DNA from: Temnopleurus reevesii
Lineage: Eukaryota > Echinodermata > Echinoidea > Temnopleuroida > Temnopleuridae
NCBI GenBank assembly: GCA_036244855.1
Contig: BQKZ01000737.1
Span: 7,579 to 71,578, forward strand
Direction: 5' to 3'
Length of the DNA stretch: 64,000 bases
The notes under the pieces were generated by a model. The model did not search any database, was not told the DNA's origin, and worked only from the letters and a program-made list of their open reading frames with translations. This document shows positions 23,771 to 36,995 of the stretch, in pieces. The translations under genes and the position numbers were made by a program. How positions within the stretch are numbered: position 1 is the stretch's first letter; every line of letters starts with the position of its first letter.

Positions 23771-24659
23771 GTGTGATTCACCTTAATGTTATCCTCTATC
23801 TCTGTTCTGTGATGACTGAATTAGAACATTGTTTATTTCCATTACACCTTGCGTGTATTTGCCTCTATGATTGTACACAACCTAGGAATTTGATTTATAC
23901 ATCTCCCTGGTGTATCATTTAAAATTGAACTTTGTACAATGTTTAGTGATCATTTTAGATGATAGTGCAACAAAGGAATTGCTACTTTTTGATGAGATCA
24001 TTGTTAACCTAATATGTTGTTGTAACATGTAGATGACATGTATTCACTTTGAAACATGTCCTCATTAAAAAGTTGTGTTTTCTTTGTTACACTATTATTC
24101 AAATTTATATTGAGTTGTTCATATGGAAGTGTGATCACTTTAAGTGATATCACACCAATCTATATTCCATTAATACTTTGATGATTGATTGAGTGACTGA
24201 ATGTTTGATTTTGTCTTCTTCAGCATGAAGACTGTTGACAATGAGTCATAAAACAATTAACAAAATAAGTAGATGACAAATTGTCATGAGATTAAAGGCA
24301 TACAGTGTAATGTATAGAGAGCAGAGGAATGCATATTTACAAGCACATTGCATGAATGACAAGACAACTCTGCAAAAAAAGTCATTAAGTCAATTGATAT
24401 TATTCAATGTGCAGAATGGATAATACAATTTTTAACTATTTTTTTTAAAAGGAAGGGAGGATGAAGATGAAGGTGGAAGCTATGATTATGAGGATGATGA
24501 TGATGGTGAAAATGCAAAGTGAATTTTCATCATAAAGATAAAAGTTTTTTGTTGTTGTATCAGTCGTAGTAATGGAATATATATGAAACAATAAGGTGAT
24601 GCTTAATATATATCCCAAACTTATTTTGTTTGATGTGTTTTACTATTGCAAAACAATAA

Positions 24660-24965
24660 GAATAGGCACCATAGCTAATTTTTACAATCCATTTAATAAT
24701 AATGATACATAAAACATTATATAGCACTAAATATGAAGTGTTTCTAAGTGCTCTGTGCATTCTTACTCGAATATAGCATGGCTACCATTTGGTGCTCGCT
24801 GCATTCAAGGAATTTCTTCCTACAGGTGCCCATTAATCTCACCTGGGTTGAGTGTAGCACAATTTGGTTAGATTTCTTATAACTGAAGGAAATTAATGTC
24901 ATAGCTGGGATTCAAAACTACGACCCTTGGGTCAGAACCATTACGCTACAACATTTCCATACAAA
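24660..24965 (-). mobile_element. SINE copy, reverse orientation
   Basis: TATAGCAC..CTAAGTGCTCTGTGCATTC tail, then CCCATTAATCTCACCTGGG, TGAAGGAAATTAATGTCATAG and a decayed tRNA head CCCTTGGGTCAGAACCATTACG. Confidence 0.75.
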
Positions 24966-27837
24966 CATTAGGTCATTAGGAATCAACAGATGAACTTAAG
25001 TACACACATCTTTTGCAGAATACCTTTCCAATTAAAAATAACGAACATGAGATACACCATTGATCTGATAACACTCGCAACAGGTGTAAACATGAACTAT
25101 GGAATGCTACGATGATGTCAATGCATACCAATGACTCATCTAACATGTATTCCATTATCTGTCTATGACAGTCTCTGTGTACACACATGATTCAAGTTAG
25201 GTTACTCTATTTACTTTTTACTGGATGGGGAGCAGTTATGATATAACAAGAATGCTACTTTGCTTCTTCTTTAGCTGAACAAAGATGTGGAACGGATAAA
25301 AATCAGTAAGGAACACAACAATTATGAAAATTAAACATTAAACCATGTCAAGCCATTGACTACTGAATTCTGCAAGTCACATAGTACCAAGTACTATAGA
25401 TCTAGATCCTATATAGCATATGTATCATATAGCATTTTACCTACATTTTTGCCAAATTTAGCACAGAGTTAATCTATCCATATTGGCTGAAGTATTTCAT
25501 TGTTTTATGATGTTCGTATGGAGATCTGCTAGATGAAAAATATTGAAACTGTGATTGTTTAAGAGATTTGGGATACTCAATTGTCAATCTAGATAAAAGG
25601 AAATCATCTTTATAGGTTTGCGAGAGTATTCTGTATGATGTTTGTGTTCAATGAAATTGAGGCATATTACCCCAAACATAAATTCCTGGAGAAATAAGAG
25701 ACTGTTTTATGAAATGTGATACATATTTTTCTCATGTGAATTTGCCCATGAGTGCTGTCATCAAAATCAAATTATTGTGTACACAGAAGGGGCGTGCTGT
25801 CGAAACCTGACTTGTCAAACATACCTATGTTGATGAGTTTCTTGCCCAAAATGTTTCATCTGATCTTATCGGTTATATTCTTTGATGCACGCATATTCAA
25901 TGAGATATTCAGAAGTGAGATATATATAAGGGCCATACCAATTATCAAAATGTCACATCGTTTGAGTTTGTGCTATCATGCTCTCCTTTTTCATGTCTCT
26001 CTGGAATGCGAATTTGATATTCAATGTAAACATTTATGATACTAATAGGGAAGCAGAATTCAATATGTCTTTAAAGTAGATATGTTGATTACATCTAATA
26101 GATTTCAGAAATGGATTTACATATTTCAGATGATGAATTATTTTAAAGTGTTAATTCTAGTTGATTTATACCTCATGTAAATTTTTGCTGGAAGTTATCA
26201 ATTAAGCACCCAAAACATCACACTTTTTGATATATATGTTTTAAACTGTTTTTGATAACCATACTCTGGGATCAATGATTTTTACTTTGAAATTGACCAT
26301 AATTGACAGTGGAAAGACAGTCATTTTTTGCAGGTTGTTCTTAATGTTTTATATCTCTAATGGCAAACTACTTTCCAAGTGAACAAATGTCAAGTTCAGG
26401 TGTAATTTAAACACAGGTAATCATTTAATGAAGGCATGTCACAAGCTGCTACGATTGTCCAAATGATCAATTTCCAGTTTGAAATGGAGACTGGAAAAAA
26501 GTGTAGAATGTGGATGTTAAGGATTAGAGCTACCGTAGTCTAAATATAGAGACTTTGAGTAGGTCTTTCAACTTCCGTAAATTGATTTGTACATTCTGGA
26601 ATTAATGACTGACCAATAGCTAGGTTGTCATACTCTTGGTAAAACAATTGGTTCAGCTCTTGGACCATTCACATTCTCATGTCTGATCCAGTAGTATTTC
26701 AAAACGGCTGACAAAATAATTGATTGGATGCCCTGAACCCAAACTTTTTTTTCTTTTTTTCTTTTGCTTTTCACTGATATAAAAAATCAAAAGTAAACTT
26801 ATCAATAAACATGTGAAGTATGTCCTGGAAAGACATTTTCAGGTGCGTCTTGGCTTTTCATCCCCGTATAAGTCTTAGTACTTGAAAAATTTAAGATTAA
26901 TGAAAAAAAATATTTTTTTACCTACCATCATTTTATTTAAATAAAAATGTCATTGGAAGGCATCCAAACAATTTCTTGTAGTTGGCCTGATCATTGGCAT
27001 CTCTGTATAAACATCAACAAAAGCAATAACAGTAATCAGAGTGAAGATAAGTATAAAGCTAATTTTATGGCTATGATTCATTTTCTCAAATCATTCATAA
27101 GATGACATTCTTATCTTATATTTAATGTTTGTGTTGCTAAAATTGGATCCATTGTATGAAAATTATGATTCTATTCATTGTGAAAAAAAATAAGTTCTCT
27201 CTTATTTTCATTATGATATAACAAAATTTGTATCCCGCAAGCAATGGAGCTAATTTCCTTTCTAATAGGAGGGGTTTTCCCCCATACTCATGCATGATGC
27301 CCAAGTTATAATGGGGCTGCTATATATGCCTCGCTGAGTCTCCTATTGTGGCACCCAAATTAAAAATCGAAATAGATTTCAGTCTTAATTTTGTGCTTTG
27401 AATATGAGAATTATCTCATTACGTCATGTGGATTTAATGGCTGGCAATTACTTAGATATTTTACTTTATTTTATTTTTTAAAATCATTTGTGAAATGAGG
27501 AGAGTGAATCATTTAATTCTCTCTAATGTTCTTACAATTGTTTAAAATTTTCTTAATGTTTTTGTCACACCTGTGCACAATCTTAAATCCATAAAGAATA
27601 AATTATTACTTTGTGTCATAATACATTTCTTCCTTGGCAAATTTGTCTCCTGCTGAGTTTTCTTGAGGACAAGGTTAGATTTAAGGTTGGTTTTGATTTA
27701 CTTTTTTTTTCAATTCTAAAATTGGATCATTAGGAAAGTCTGATTAAGGCCTGGATTAGGTCTTGAGGTAAGGGTTTGTTTTGACCACTTGAAGTCTCTT
27801 GGCCATTAGTGGTTATGGTTCAAATTTTCAGATCAGA

Positions 27838-28030
27838 AGATGTTGCATCTGAAACACACGATCAGCAGAATCTTGTCACTGTGCTGCTCTCAACCCAGGT
27901 GAAAATGGGTATCTTGAAGGAACATATTCCTTGAAATGTATGAGTGCCAGTGGCTAGCTCAGCAGCTACTGCCATGGTAAAAAATAATGTGCCCATTCTA
28001 AAGCACATTAGAGTAGGATATGTGCATATA
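27838..28030 (+). mobile_element. SINE copy, forward, 5' truncated
   Basis: GTGCTGCTCTCAACCCAGGTGA then ATGGGTATCTTGAAGGAAC and TTCTAAAGCACATTAGAG..GTGCATATAAA tail, matching the body and tail of the family. It lies about 200 nt upstream of exon E. Confidence 0.7.
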
Positions 28031-28227
28031 AAGGTTTGTTCACTATAAACATTGATCCCCAGAATTTCAAAGTAATAGTTTTTGTAGTTCAGAACAAATT
28101 GCTTGCACTCTTTGTTTTTCCTTTTTTTATGGAAAACTTATCAAAGTTATTTTGGTCTGTATAACAAAGGCTTTCCTATTATGAAGTTTCATTGACCAGG
28201 TTCTTTCATTTCTTTTTTTCGTTTCAG

Positions 28228-28371
28228 ACTCTGAATTCCATCCCAGACCAGGATTCGTTCTATGACATCACTGATGCGTTGGAGGTGCAGGGGATGGAGA
28301 ACGTCACACAGAGATTGACGGGACGGAATGGAACCGATCTGGATCTTATGGAACAGATCCGCATCTATGAG
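28228..28371 (+). CDS. FHOD: FHOD-type formin, FH3/DID exon E
   Basis: Exactly 48 codons, phase 0 at both ends, between GTTTCAG and GTGAGA. The peptide contains [19 protein letters not shown] and [18 protein letters not shown]. In vertebrate FHOD proteins the same place reads as a PDQD-[ST]-FYD block followed by a GTDhDL block, so the assignment is secure. This is the end of the FH3/DID region, where the armadillo repeats pass into the dimerisation-like helices. Confidence 0.94.
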
Positions 28372-31300
28372 GTGAGATTTTACTTATTGTTTTATCAAAA
28401 TCTTTATCATTATTATCAAAGTCATCCTCAGAAGTATTATCATCATTGTCATCATCATCAGGGACATTAAATGAGTCGTAAAGCAATGGTGGGTTGAATT
28501 TTTCAAAGTGATGTCATTGATATTTTTATCCTGTAAGTGGTTAATTTTTCCTTCAGGTGTGTCCACATCCAGGGTTTCCCTTCTAATTTCACTTCTCCAT
28601 AATTCCCCCTCATCATCACTCTCCTATTCTCACCCCAAGGGAAAATGATGTTGGCTGTAATGTTAGCCGGTATGTGCATCCCGTTTAATCTGGTCTTCCT
28701 CCCATGGGAGATGCTGAGGGGTTTATCATGAATGTGCTTGTGGGATTTTTACGTGAAAAGCTGCTGAAATCGTCAAACCTGATTGGCTGAAAGTTAAATA
28801 TCATGGAAGGACCCGTTGATGAAATATTTCACAAGTTAGAACATGAAAACCATGTTGCTCATTGAATATTTTCCTTTGGCTATTTTCCTTTTGACTACAA
28901 ATTAGGAGAGTACTCATGATGTCACATTTCAGGCTATCTTTGGTTTATTTTCTAAATCAATCAATGGATATTGATGATAAGATCATTTTGAGGAGTTTAG
29001 TGACCTCTACCAATTTCTGTGATTGAATATGAGAACCCATTCCACTCTTTTATTAACCTATGAATGCATGTATTATTAATTTTCTTAATTTCATGAGAAA
29101 ATGTCTCTCTATTTTAAGTAGGATTGATATGGAATTGCGAGCCCAGTTCCTTGCAAATTGAAATTGTATTCCAAAAGTATTCTTAATAGTGTAGATTTAT
29201 GTGTTGGGAGTAAGAAGACCCGCTGCTACATTCTGTGCTTTTTCAGCTTGGATGTTTTTTGCATGGTTAAACTTTCATGTTTTTCCCCTGAAATAGAAGT
29301 TCATTCTCATTACTTTCATAACTTTGCACCTTCTTATGTGCTCGAAAAAATAGCCAGTGTGTAGATTGTCACTATACATGATTTACACTTTTAGGAAGCT
29401 ACATGCAGTTAACCAAAAAATGAAATACAACATATTAAAATGCTTTGACATCCACCCTAACGATGATATATCATTCATATCATTATACAAGCAGTGGTTT
29501 CCGTGGTGATTTACTACCACGATTCAGCAAGTGTCTGTCATGAGACCCTGGGATTATGCTGGGGTCAATTCCGGCATATGGCATGTCATATTGCATCAGA
29601 TATTACACTATATTTTCACTATATAGTCATAGGAAAAAGAATTGGGACAAAATCATGAAGTCCCATTCAAGCTTTGATGTCATCAGAGCTGACATAAAAA
29701 AGTAGCTTTACTGCTACTAGGCAATCATGATAAACACCTGTTCTACTTTTCTTTGTGGAATAACAGGGAAGGGTATTTTTGTTTTTCAGCCACTGTGATT
29801 ACTTGAATGGAGAGTTGTTTATATTGTCCAATTTCTTGCTTTTGAATTCATAGCGTCTGGTACTAAATTCCTCAAAACAATTCTTTGACTTGTTGGCATT
29901 AAAGGGGAATAACCGGTGCTTTTCAACAAAAAGCATCATTGCCTCTGGTGAATAATATAGGCCTACAATTCTGCAAGAAACAATAGTATTAAACCCCAAA
30001 TTATTTTTGAACTGATAATATAGGAGTTGATATTTAATGTAATCTATAAAAAAAAATATACTCTTGTAAATGGAACATGAATAATTTTTCTTTGTCCAAT
30101 CACTTTTAAATTCATTTTGCAAGAGATATTTGTGCTGCTCTATGATTTGTTTAATCATAAAAGAATAATATTATAATAGATGTGCACATAAAATCGCTAA
30201 GCAATGAATAGTCTGATGATATTTCTGTACATGTAGGTGTTCTATAGAGAAAAATAACCTATTTATGAAGGAAATTGGTCATTTACCTCCTTTCTATTCC
30301 AAGTACCCTGGAATAACTAAATACGATGGCATTTAAAGGAAATAGCAGTATATCATTTTACCCGAGTTTATTTGATTCATTACCCTTGAGCCTGTTTGAC
30401 CTGTGAAATACAAGTAAGGGTGTTTTCTGCTATTTTTATTTTGACCTCCGTTCCAGACAATGGTATATATCATGCAAGACTGTAAGTGTTTTGGGAATTT
30501 GTTCTAGAATTACCAAGTTGTGTGTTTTGTAAGCCAAATAGAGAGTTTTAAAGGACAAGATTGCTCTGAATCTACACCTTTGATATAAAACTTTATGACG
30601 AATGTGAAAAAAAATTGGAAATATATATTTATTCAATCCAATATTTGCACATAGTACATGTGCCCCTTCAGGAAAATGCTAGAGTTACCAGGGGCCCTGA
30701 ACACAAAAAACATAAATGATATAAACAACATAATGGAATAAAAATTAGAATGAGAGGTCTCTCCTGATTTCTTCTTTAAGTGTAATTTTTATTCATAATC
30801 CTATATCAAAGGAAAATTATTTTCTGCTGTGCATGAATACAATTTTCATGATTTCCCTGTTTATTTGAGAGATTCAGGAATCAAGCATAGATGTATTTTG
30901 TTTTCAATCGCACTTTGGTATTGTATGATATATAGGTTATATTTTACTATTGTATGCTGATGTATGATCCTTGACTTTGTAAAAACTTTCATGTGGGCGT
31001 GACCATTGACCTTTTCTATTTATGTACGATATTTACATAGAATATCATGTGAAACGGAATATGTATGTTTACTGGGAAAGCCTATTTACATAGAATACAT
31101 GTATCAAATTCCTTGTCAACTGTGGTGCTCTCTTAAATAATGGAATGTAGTGGTGAATATATTGACCTTATTATTGTACAGGAGTGCAAGTCCATGTACT
31201 AGTACACTAGTTGAAATGAAAGTTAGATTCTAATGTAAGAAATAGGGGGGGGGGTAAAGGGTGCATTTACTTTTCACTGAAAAAATGGGTTTTTATGTGC

Positions 31301-31649
31301 GTTTAACTTTATGTGTTTAAATGTGTGTGTGCTTGCTGACCCATTATTAGTCCACTTTATTGACAGATACTGGATCTGTCCCTGATACACCATACTATGG
31401 GTTATTATCAATGTTGATTAAAAATTAAAAAAAAATAGCAAAAATCTTAGGCTCTGGCTCACATTTAGTAAGCTTTGATTAGTAGGTTCTGATAATATCT
31501 TCTCGATTATATCTAATGATAGATATAAGCACTTTTTCAAGACAGAATAAAAAAGTGCATTTATTTTTTACTTAGATAATGATAATTGTTTGCCTCAAGT
31601 CACATTTTTCATATGTTACTTTTATACCGTATTTCTATTTAACATCCAG
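28372..31649 (+). other. FHOD intron between exon E and the FH3-end exon
   Basis: AT-rich. It holds a short CAT microsatellite (28430-28470), a possible minus-strand LINE 3' end near 30620-30760 (ending as GATTGAATAAATA on the minus strand), and a G run at 31245. No exon candidate. Confidence 0.7.
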
Positions 31650-31903
31650 TTTGCCCTCAAACATGAGGACGGGGAAGAAGACATCCCGATGCAACAGAAG
31701 CAGAGCTTACGCAAGGCACGGCGGAGCATGGACCCCTCCGCCACGGACCGTAAGAGCATGAGATCGCTCCGAACCACACCTGAATGGGTTAACGATGTCA
31801 ACAAGAGGGTTTCGTTGGATCCTAAGCTGACCAGCACGCCGGAGGATCCGTCGAGTAGTGGGACGGAGGATGGGCTTGCAGCTCAGAGAAGAAGAAGAGA
31901 AAG
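31650..31903 (+). CDS. FHOD: FHOD-type formin, end of FH3 and start of linker
   Basis: 254 nt between a CAG acceptor and GTACTT, phase 0 in and phase 2 out. It starts FALKHEDGEED, matching the vertebrate FHOD ALRHEDGDE segment. It then becomes a basic, serine-rich linker: KARRSMDPSATDRKSMRSL is a cluster of R-x-S sites, followed by PEWVNDVNKRVSLDPKLTS and an RRRRE stretch at the end. In vertebrates the corresponding region is a target of basophilic kinases; here that is inference from composition only. Confidence 0.92.
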
Positions 31904-31924
31904 GTACTTATTGATAACCAGTCT

Positions 31925-32106
31925 ATGGGGGTGTTGCTCAAAACCAACTGCAGATCAACTGCAACTTTGCAAATTGTAACATGCATTTTTCATTCGCGCA
32001 CTGTATGCGCATTTAACAATACGCGCAAGACACAGTGATTTTGATTAACGTTTTCCGATCGATTGCAACTTGCGATCAATTGCAACTTTTTGAACAACAC
32101 CCCCTA
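31925..32106. mobile_element. GGGGGTGTTGCTCAAAA-type MITE, copy 3
   Basis: GGGGGTGTTGCTCAAAACCA on the left and AACTTTTTGAACAACACCCCC on the right are inverted repeats around CATTCGCGCACTGTATGCGC. It starts only about 22 nt after the donor of exon 31650-31903. Confidence 0.9.
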
Positions 32107-32334
32107 AATGAGATACTGTAATTACTGGTCAATATTGATTTTAAAGCATCTTGGAGGTGTTTTAGAAAGTTTTTGTGTATTTCAAAACGAGCAGTAATGT
32201 AGATGCTCTTTTGAATGATGGGAATGAGGATGGGTTAACTGCACGGGAAAGTGAAGGGGAAGATAAACGTATGAATAAAAGATGAAACAGTGGTAGATAA
32301 AGTCCAATCAATATTAAACATTAGGTTCAATTCT

Positions 32335-32737
32335 ATCGCATATAGCCGATATCACCTGATATCACGCACTTTGGCTTTGGCACGCTCATTTCCGGGATCC
32401 ATCTTGATTTCACTGTATACTATCTACAAAATTTCAATCCATGTGTATTTAGCGTAATTTCTTCGTTTTGCGTCGGAAGCCCAGCATTGGGCTGCTTCGC
32501 AAAAGAAACCCTTATAACAAATAAATGCAGATATGAAAGAAAAATATATAAAATGATGCTTTTATTCGCAAAAATCGATGAAAAAATATGATACTACGGA
32601 CCGCTGACGAAGTTTACCATAGAAAGCTTATTGAAAACACGCAAATGTTACCAGAAGTACCTGTGCCAAGAATCTGGGCCAGTATAATTAGTGCGCTGCA
32701 GGCGTTCAGATTCAGAGAGCTATATGCGATAGGGAGA
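32335..32737. mobile_element. MITE with TATCGCATATAG ends
   Basis: AATTCTATCGCATATAGCC on the left is inverted against GCTATATGCGATAGGGAGAATT on the right (about 400 bp). The interior is non-coding and somewhat GC-richer than its surroundings. Confidence 0.75.
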
Positions 32738-34847
32738 ATTTGATTTGGCCTTGTCTACCACATTAAATTGATGATGTTGTGATCACTCTAAGCTTCAATA
32801 TCTGGAAATCATTTGCGGGCCAACATTTTTCTGGACATGCCACAGTGGCAGAGGTCCGTTTTTAAATTGAATCTGTTTGGCAACCGATCTGGCAATCTAC
32901 TTTTATCAAATCAGGATTCAGGGTAACATTTACTTCAAATGAATGTTTTGATCAGGCGGAAATAACCGATATGATATGAAAACCTTGAACCAAGAGAATT
33001 GCACTCTGAACTTACTTAGGGTAGTATATGAAGATGTGAATATTGTTGCAATCTAATTTCTTGTCTAGAGATTTTCACATCCACTATGGATTCGCCAAGA
33101 TGTTGCTCCAAAGTTTCTGCTTTGATTGAACCCCTTGGTGGAATTCTAAACAGTGGTCTTTGTTAGACCATGGACTAAACCATGGTTTAATTTAAATTTG
33201 AGATGAGTTTATTGGATGTTTATGGTGTGCACTTGATTTAGTACGTATTTAAAATGAGATCCAGTGAACGTGCCCAAATCAAAACTGATCCATGGTAAAA
33301 AGAAAATAAATAAGCACCCTCCCTGTTGCATTGGAAAGTTAATAAAAAATTGATGAAATTGTGTTCAGAATTAGAATAAAAGCAGTATTCATAGAAGTAT
33401 CATGTTCTTAGTTTTTTTCTTGGAAATCATCAACTTTGATTTGATAACTGAATTAATTTTTTCCTAATTACTATTTCTTGAGAGGCATCAGATTTCAAGC
33501 TCCAATTAGACAATGATTCACTCCAATATGTCATTGATCAACTCAAAATGACCCTCTAAAGAATAGATAATAATAATAATAATGTACGTTTTTTTATATA
33601 GCACCTATCACTCGCACAGGGAAAGTCCCTAAGCGCTTAAAAAGAAGGATAAATAGAGATATAGAAATACTAATATTTTCGCCCTATACATGGATGATGG
33701 AATAAGTTAATAAGGTAGTGCATGTAGGCAAGGTAGTTAGTGCATGTTGTTTTTTATGTCATAATCAATAATAGTATTCCCAATCAAATCCCCTTTTATA
33801 AGGGATACAGGACGATGTCTTTATTTAAACAAAAATATAAAGTGATCTTGAATAGAATGTTAGATTCAAAACAAGGAAATGCAAACAGATTGTGAATAGT
33901 TTCTCTTGGATTTGTCAATAAAATAGAATGGGCTTTACCTTGATTGAAAGAGATGATGAATTGTTTTGAAATGTCATTCTCCCAAGCTCTTTGTATTTTG
34001 AGGAAATACCTGATTGGATAAAAATTTCTTCTCACAGTGCATTTTTGTAACAAAGTAAGATATGATGGAGACAGTATTTATCTACTGTGATGATGTGAAT
34101 ACGAGTCTAACATCGACAGTCATTCAAAGATGGATTTTGATTTGGAAACATTGAAAATATAATATTAACATTGCTTTGAGGATATATTTTGGAATACAAT
34201 GAAATTTTGTACATTTGTTATAATATTGCTATCTTAGAGTGTCTTTTTTACAGAGAATTTTGAAATGGAATAGTTTACTTTATATGCAAATATTGGTTGT
34301 CTGATAACATGAGGAATTTGTGGTTATGACAATTGTTTTTCATTTGTCTGACTTTGGCTACTTACTGTGGAATGCCATAATCCTTGCAATATGCCTCTGG
34401 AATAATATCTAGGAATACCATGATAATTTATACATTTGGATTATTTTTTTTATTCAAGGTCACTGTTTCTGGAGAATTTCAAAATTGATAATTTTTTCTT
34501 TCCATTACTGCTCTTGCGGTCTGACAAATGATTTGAGGAATGTGAGGTCATGACAATGTTTTGCATTTGTCTCTATTGGGATATTTACTTTGGAATACCA
34601 TAATCCTCCCAATATTGAATAGAGTGATCTGGATTTAGGAGATGGAGAAAAAGAGGTCTAGATCTTCTTCGTGGAATTGGTTTAGGTCTCTACTCGGATT
34701 TATCAGGAGGTGAACATGAAATTGGATTGATGTAAATTGAATATAAAAAAGCAGAATGGAAGGGATGGGCTGAAGAGCAGGGGTTAGGAGATATGAGAAG
34801 ATTATGGCTGCAGGAAAACATAGCATAATTGTTCACTGTGAGCAGAT

Positions 34848-35060
34848 GGGAGAAAAGAATTCGACCAAGTAACGATTGTTTATTCAAGCATTTGTAATAG
34901 CTTGATGCATACAAAATAAATTTTCTTCCCTTTTATTTTGCATCAAAACTGTTTAGCTAATAAATAGGGAAGCTATTTTCTTCTGTGTTTGTGAAGCTAT
35001 TGTGGAGACTTGTATGAAGTTGTTTAGTTTGTCCAATCCTTTGTCCCTTCAGCTCACAGT
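34848..35060. repeat. Interspersed repeat, copy 1
   Basis: About 210 bp shared with 63237-63450: TTATTCAAGCATTTGTAATAG, TTAGCTAATAAATAGGGAAGC, TTTGTGAAGCTATTGTGGAG. It shows moderate divergence, and no inverted ends are seen. Confidence 0.75.
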
Positions 35061-35479
35061 GAATGGATATTATTTGTTATAGAAATGATCAAAATATTTA
35101 ACAAGAAAACAGAGAAACAAACGAAATTAACACAACAGCTAGTGTTTTAAACTAGCTAGTAGTGATGCTGGAACATTTTTATTATACACAGCTATATGAT
35201 ATTAAGCTACCCTGCTGCCCTACAGTGCCTGTTTGATCAATGTGTTACTGTATAGTTGCTGAGTAATAAGCAAATCTTTCACATACAACTTGTGTCTATC
35301 AATTTTCTCATTGGAATTAATTTTAGACAAAGAATTTTGGGATTATCGTTAATCAATTTATTATCGTGGATAAGAAATGGGTCAGTTTTTCAATGCCAAG
35401 GAATGCCTATTTGGTTATATATTTTCATAACTCGCTAACTAATTCATATTTCTATTCCTGTCTTATTATGATATTCCAG

Positions 35480-35640
35480 GCGGAGAGGTCTCTCGGTTCA
35501 AAACGACGACGTGACCACGCCCACCACAGCCCTGAACGGCAACGGAAACGAGATGCTGACGTTAGAGGAGAGACGGCAAAGATTACGGGAAAGAAGAGAC
35601 AATGCTATGAATTCAGATAGCAGTGCTAGTACACCCAGTG
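35480..35640 (+). CDS. FHOD: FHOD linker exon (basic/charged)
   Basis: 161 nt after a TTCCAG acceptor, ending at GTGAGT. Phase 2 in completes an arginine and phase 1 out. The peptide runs RRGLSVQNDDVTTPTTALNG and ends with the charged helix-like LTLEERRQRLRERRDNAM and a Ser-rich tail SDSSASTPS. The E-E-R-R-Q-R-L-R-E-R-R helix resembles short charged helices that flank the FH3 region in FHOD formins. From here on all exons with readable ends keep phase 1. Confidence 0.88.
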
Positions 35641-36694
35641 GTGAGTTTGCAGTTGAAGAAGTTACATCAGGGTTCCCATTCTGTCTTGAAAACCTGGAAA
35701 ATAAGTACCATTTTTTTCAGTTAGAGAACAAATTTGATTTGAAAAATTCTCAAATCAGAGAAAAATTAGGAAGTTTTGTTCTCCTAAAAATAGTGGGAGC
35801 CAAGTGATAATCGAAGTGGGTGACTTAGGTTGATGTAATTATCAGGAATTTTGAAGGGTCTTCAGGGGAAATGGAGAGGAGAGAGAGGGATAAAGAGAAG
35901 AGTAGGAAAATAGAAAAGGGAGAAAGAAAGGGGAATAAATGGGAGAGAGGAAGGGAGAGAGAAAGTGGAGAGAGATCAGAGAGTTAAAAAGGGAGGAAAG
36001 TATAGAAAGTTTGAAAGAATGAGAGTCAAGAAAGAAGAATGCAAGACTTTTTTTTGCAAGGAAAGAAGGGTGGTTGGTGTTTTTCTCTTACAGGTTTTCT
36101 TTTCACAGTTTCCAAGATTGTGAGGGTACTCAGATACTCAGATGTATTGTTTACAGATATCCAGTACAGCCTATGACAAAGGTTTGCAGAACTGGATAAA
36201 TCATCTTGGATACCCTACAGTGGGGTATCATCACAGAAAGCAGGAGACAAACGATGCAAAACAATGTACAATCTAAGGTACCATCCTCGGACACACATTT
36301 CCAATGTCCTTTGAAGCCTTCAGGACATGCTCACATGTTACCAAGGTTCTTATTTGGAATAAATGGGTTTTTTTTAATCGAAAGGGAGGTACTACAGCCA
36401 TACCTTTTATGAGGACCGTCTGTCTATAATGCTATTTCTTTACAGGAAAACTATGTGGTATAAAACCAGTCTATGCTGGTCACCTTTCTACAGTGGTTAC
36501 CTTTTCTTTTCCTTCTGGTTGGCCACTGGAGACGGGTTTGAATGTGACTAGCTGCTACATGCAGGTAGCAAAAATTCCCTGTTTGACACAATTTGTATCT
36601 TTCACCTCTGTATCAATATTCGCTGGATATTTGCAAAAAAATAAGGTTATATTGTGAGTGATTCTTTCGGTAGAGCAGGCACAGCACAGCACAA

Positions 36695-36995
36695 ATGGCA
36701 TGTGGAACATGTTGCTTGTTGCATAGTCCAATTGAGGACTGTGTATTCAAATAGCACCCACCTGTGCATATTCTCTTACACTGAACACACAGGGACTGCA
36801 TAGCTCAACCACAGAGTCCTTACATAACCCCCTGATCAGAGGGATATGCATGATCAGAGGGTTATGTGAGGACTCTGTGGTTGAGTACTATGCAACCACT
36901 AAGTGTTCAGTGTAAGAGAATATGCAGAGGTGGGGGGATATCAGAACACACAGTCCTCAACTGGACTACTTGTTGCTATGCAACACCAGCTGCAT
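36695..36995. repeat. Long inverted repeat (foldback)
   Basis: Arms of about 140 nt meet at GATCAGAGG-GATATGCAT-GATCAGAGG (about 36832-36862). CAACCACAGAGTCCTTACAT pairs with ATGTGAGGACTCTGTGGTTG; the outer parts pair ATATTCTCTTACACTGAACA with TGTTCAGTGTAAGAGAATAT. Loop of about 10 nt. Likely a recent foldback element. Confidence 0.88.

Larger units (their letters stand above)
17256..28227 (+). other. Large FHOD intron with assembly gap
   Basis: About 11 kb. It contains the broken exon D copy, MITEs at 17300, 17725, 18083 and 20996, SINEs at 18660, 24690 and 27840, a 790-nt gap and low-complexity C/T tracts near 23500. 25200-27800 is AT-rich with nothing recognised. Confidence 0.8.
31904..35479 (+). 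other. FHOD intron with two MITEs
   Basis: Holds MITEs at 31925 and 32335, a SINE tail (AATAATAATAATGTACG..TATAGCACC..AAGCGCTTA, 33575-33645), and a repeat at 34848-35060 that recurs at 63237-63450. Two similar stretches (34250-34400 and 34480-34640) share GAGAATTT..GAGGAATxTG..TGACAATGTTTTGCATTTGT. Confidence 0.75.

Noticed and set aside
24450..24522. Acidic coding stretch (GAT/GAA-rich) after TTTTAAAAG
   Set aside because: Simple GAT/GGT repeat ending in TGA, no donor, and it lies inside the DID between exons D and E, where conserved sequence leaves no room for an insert.
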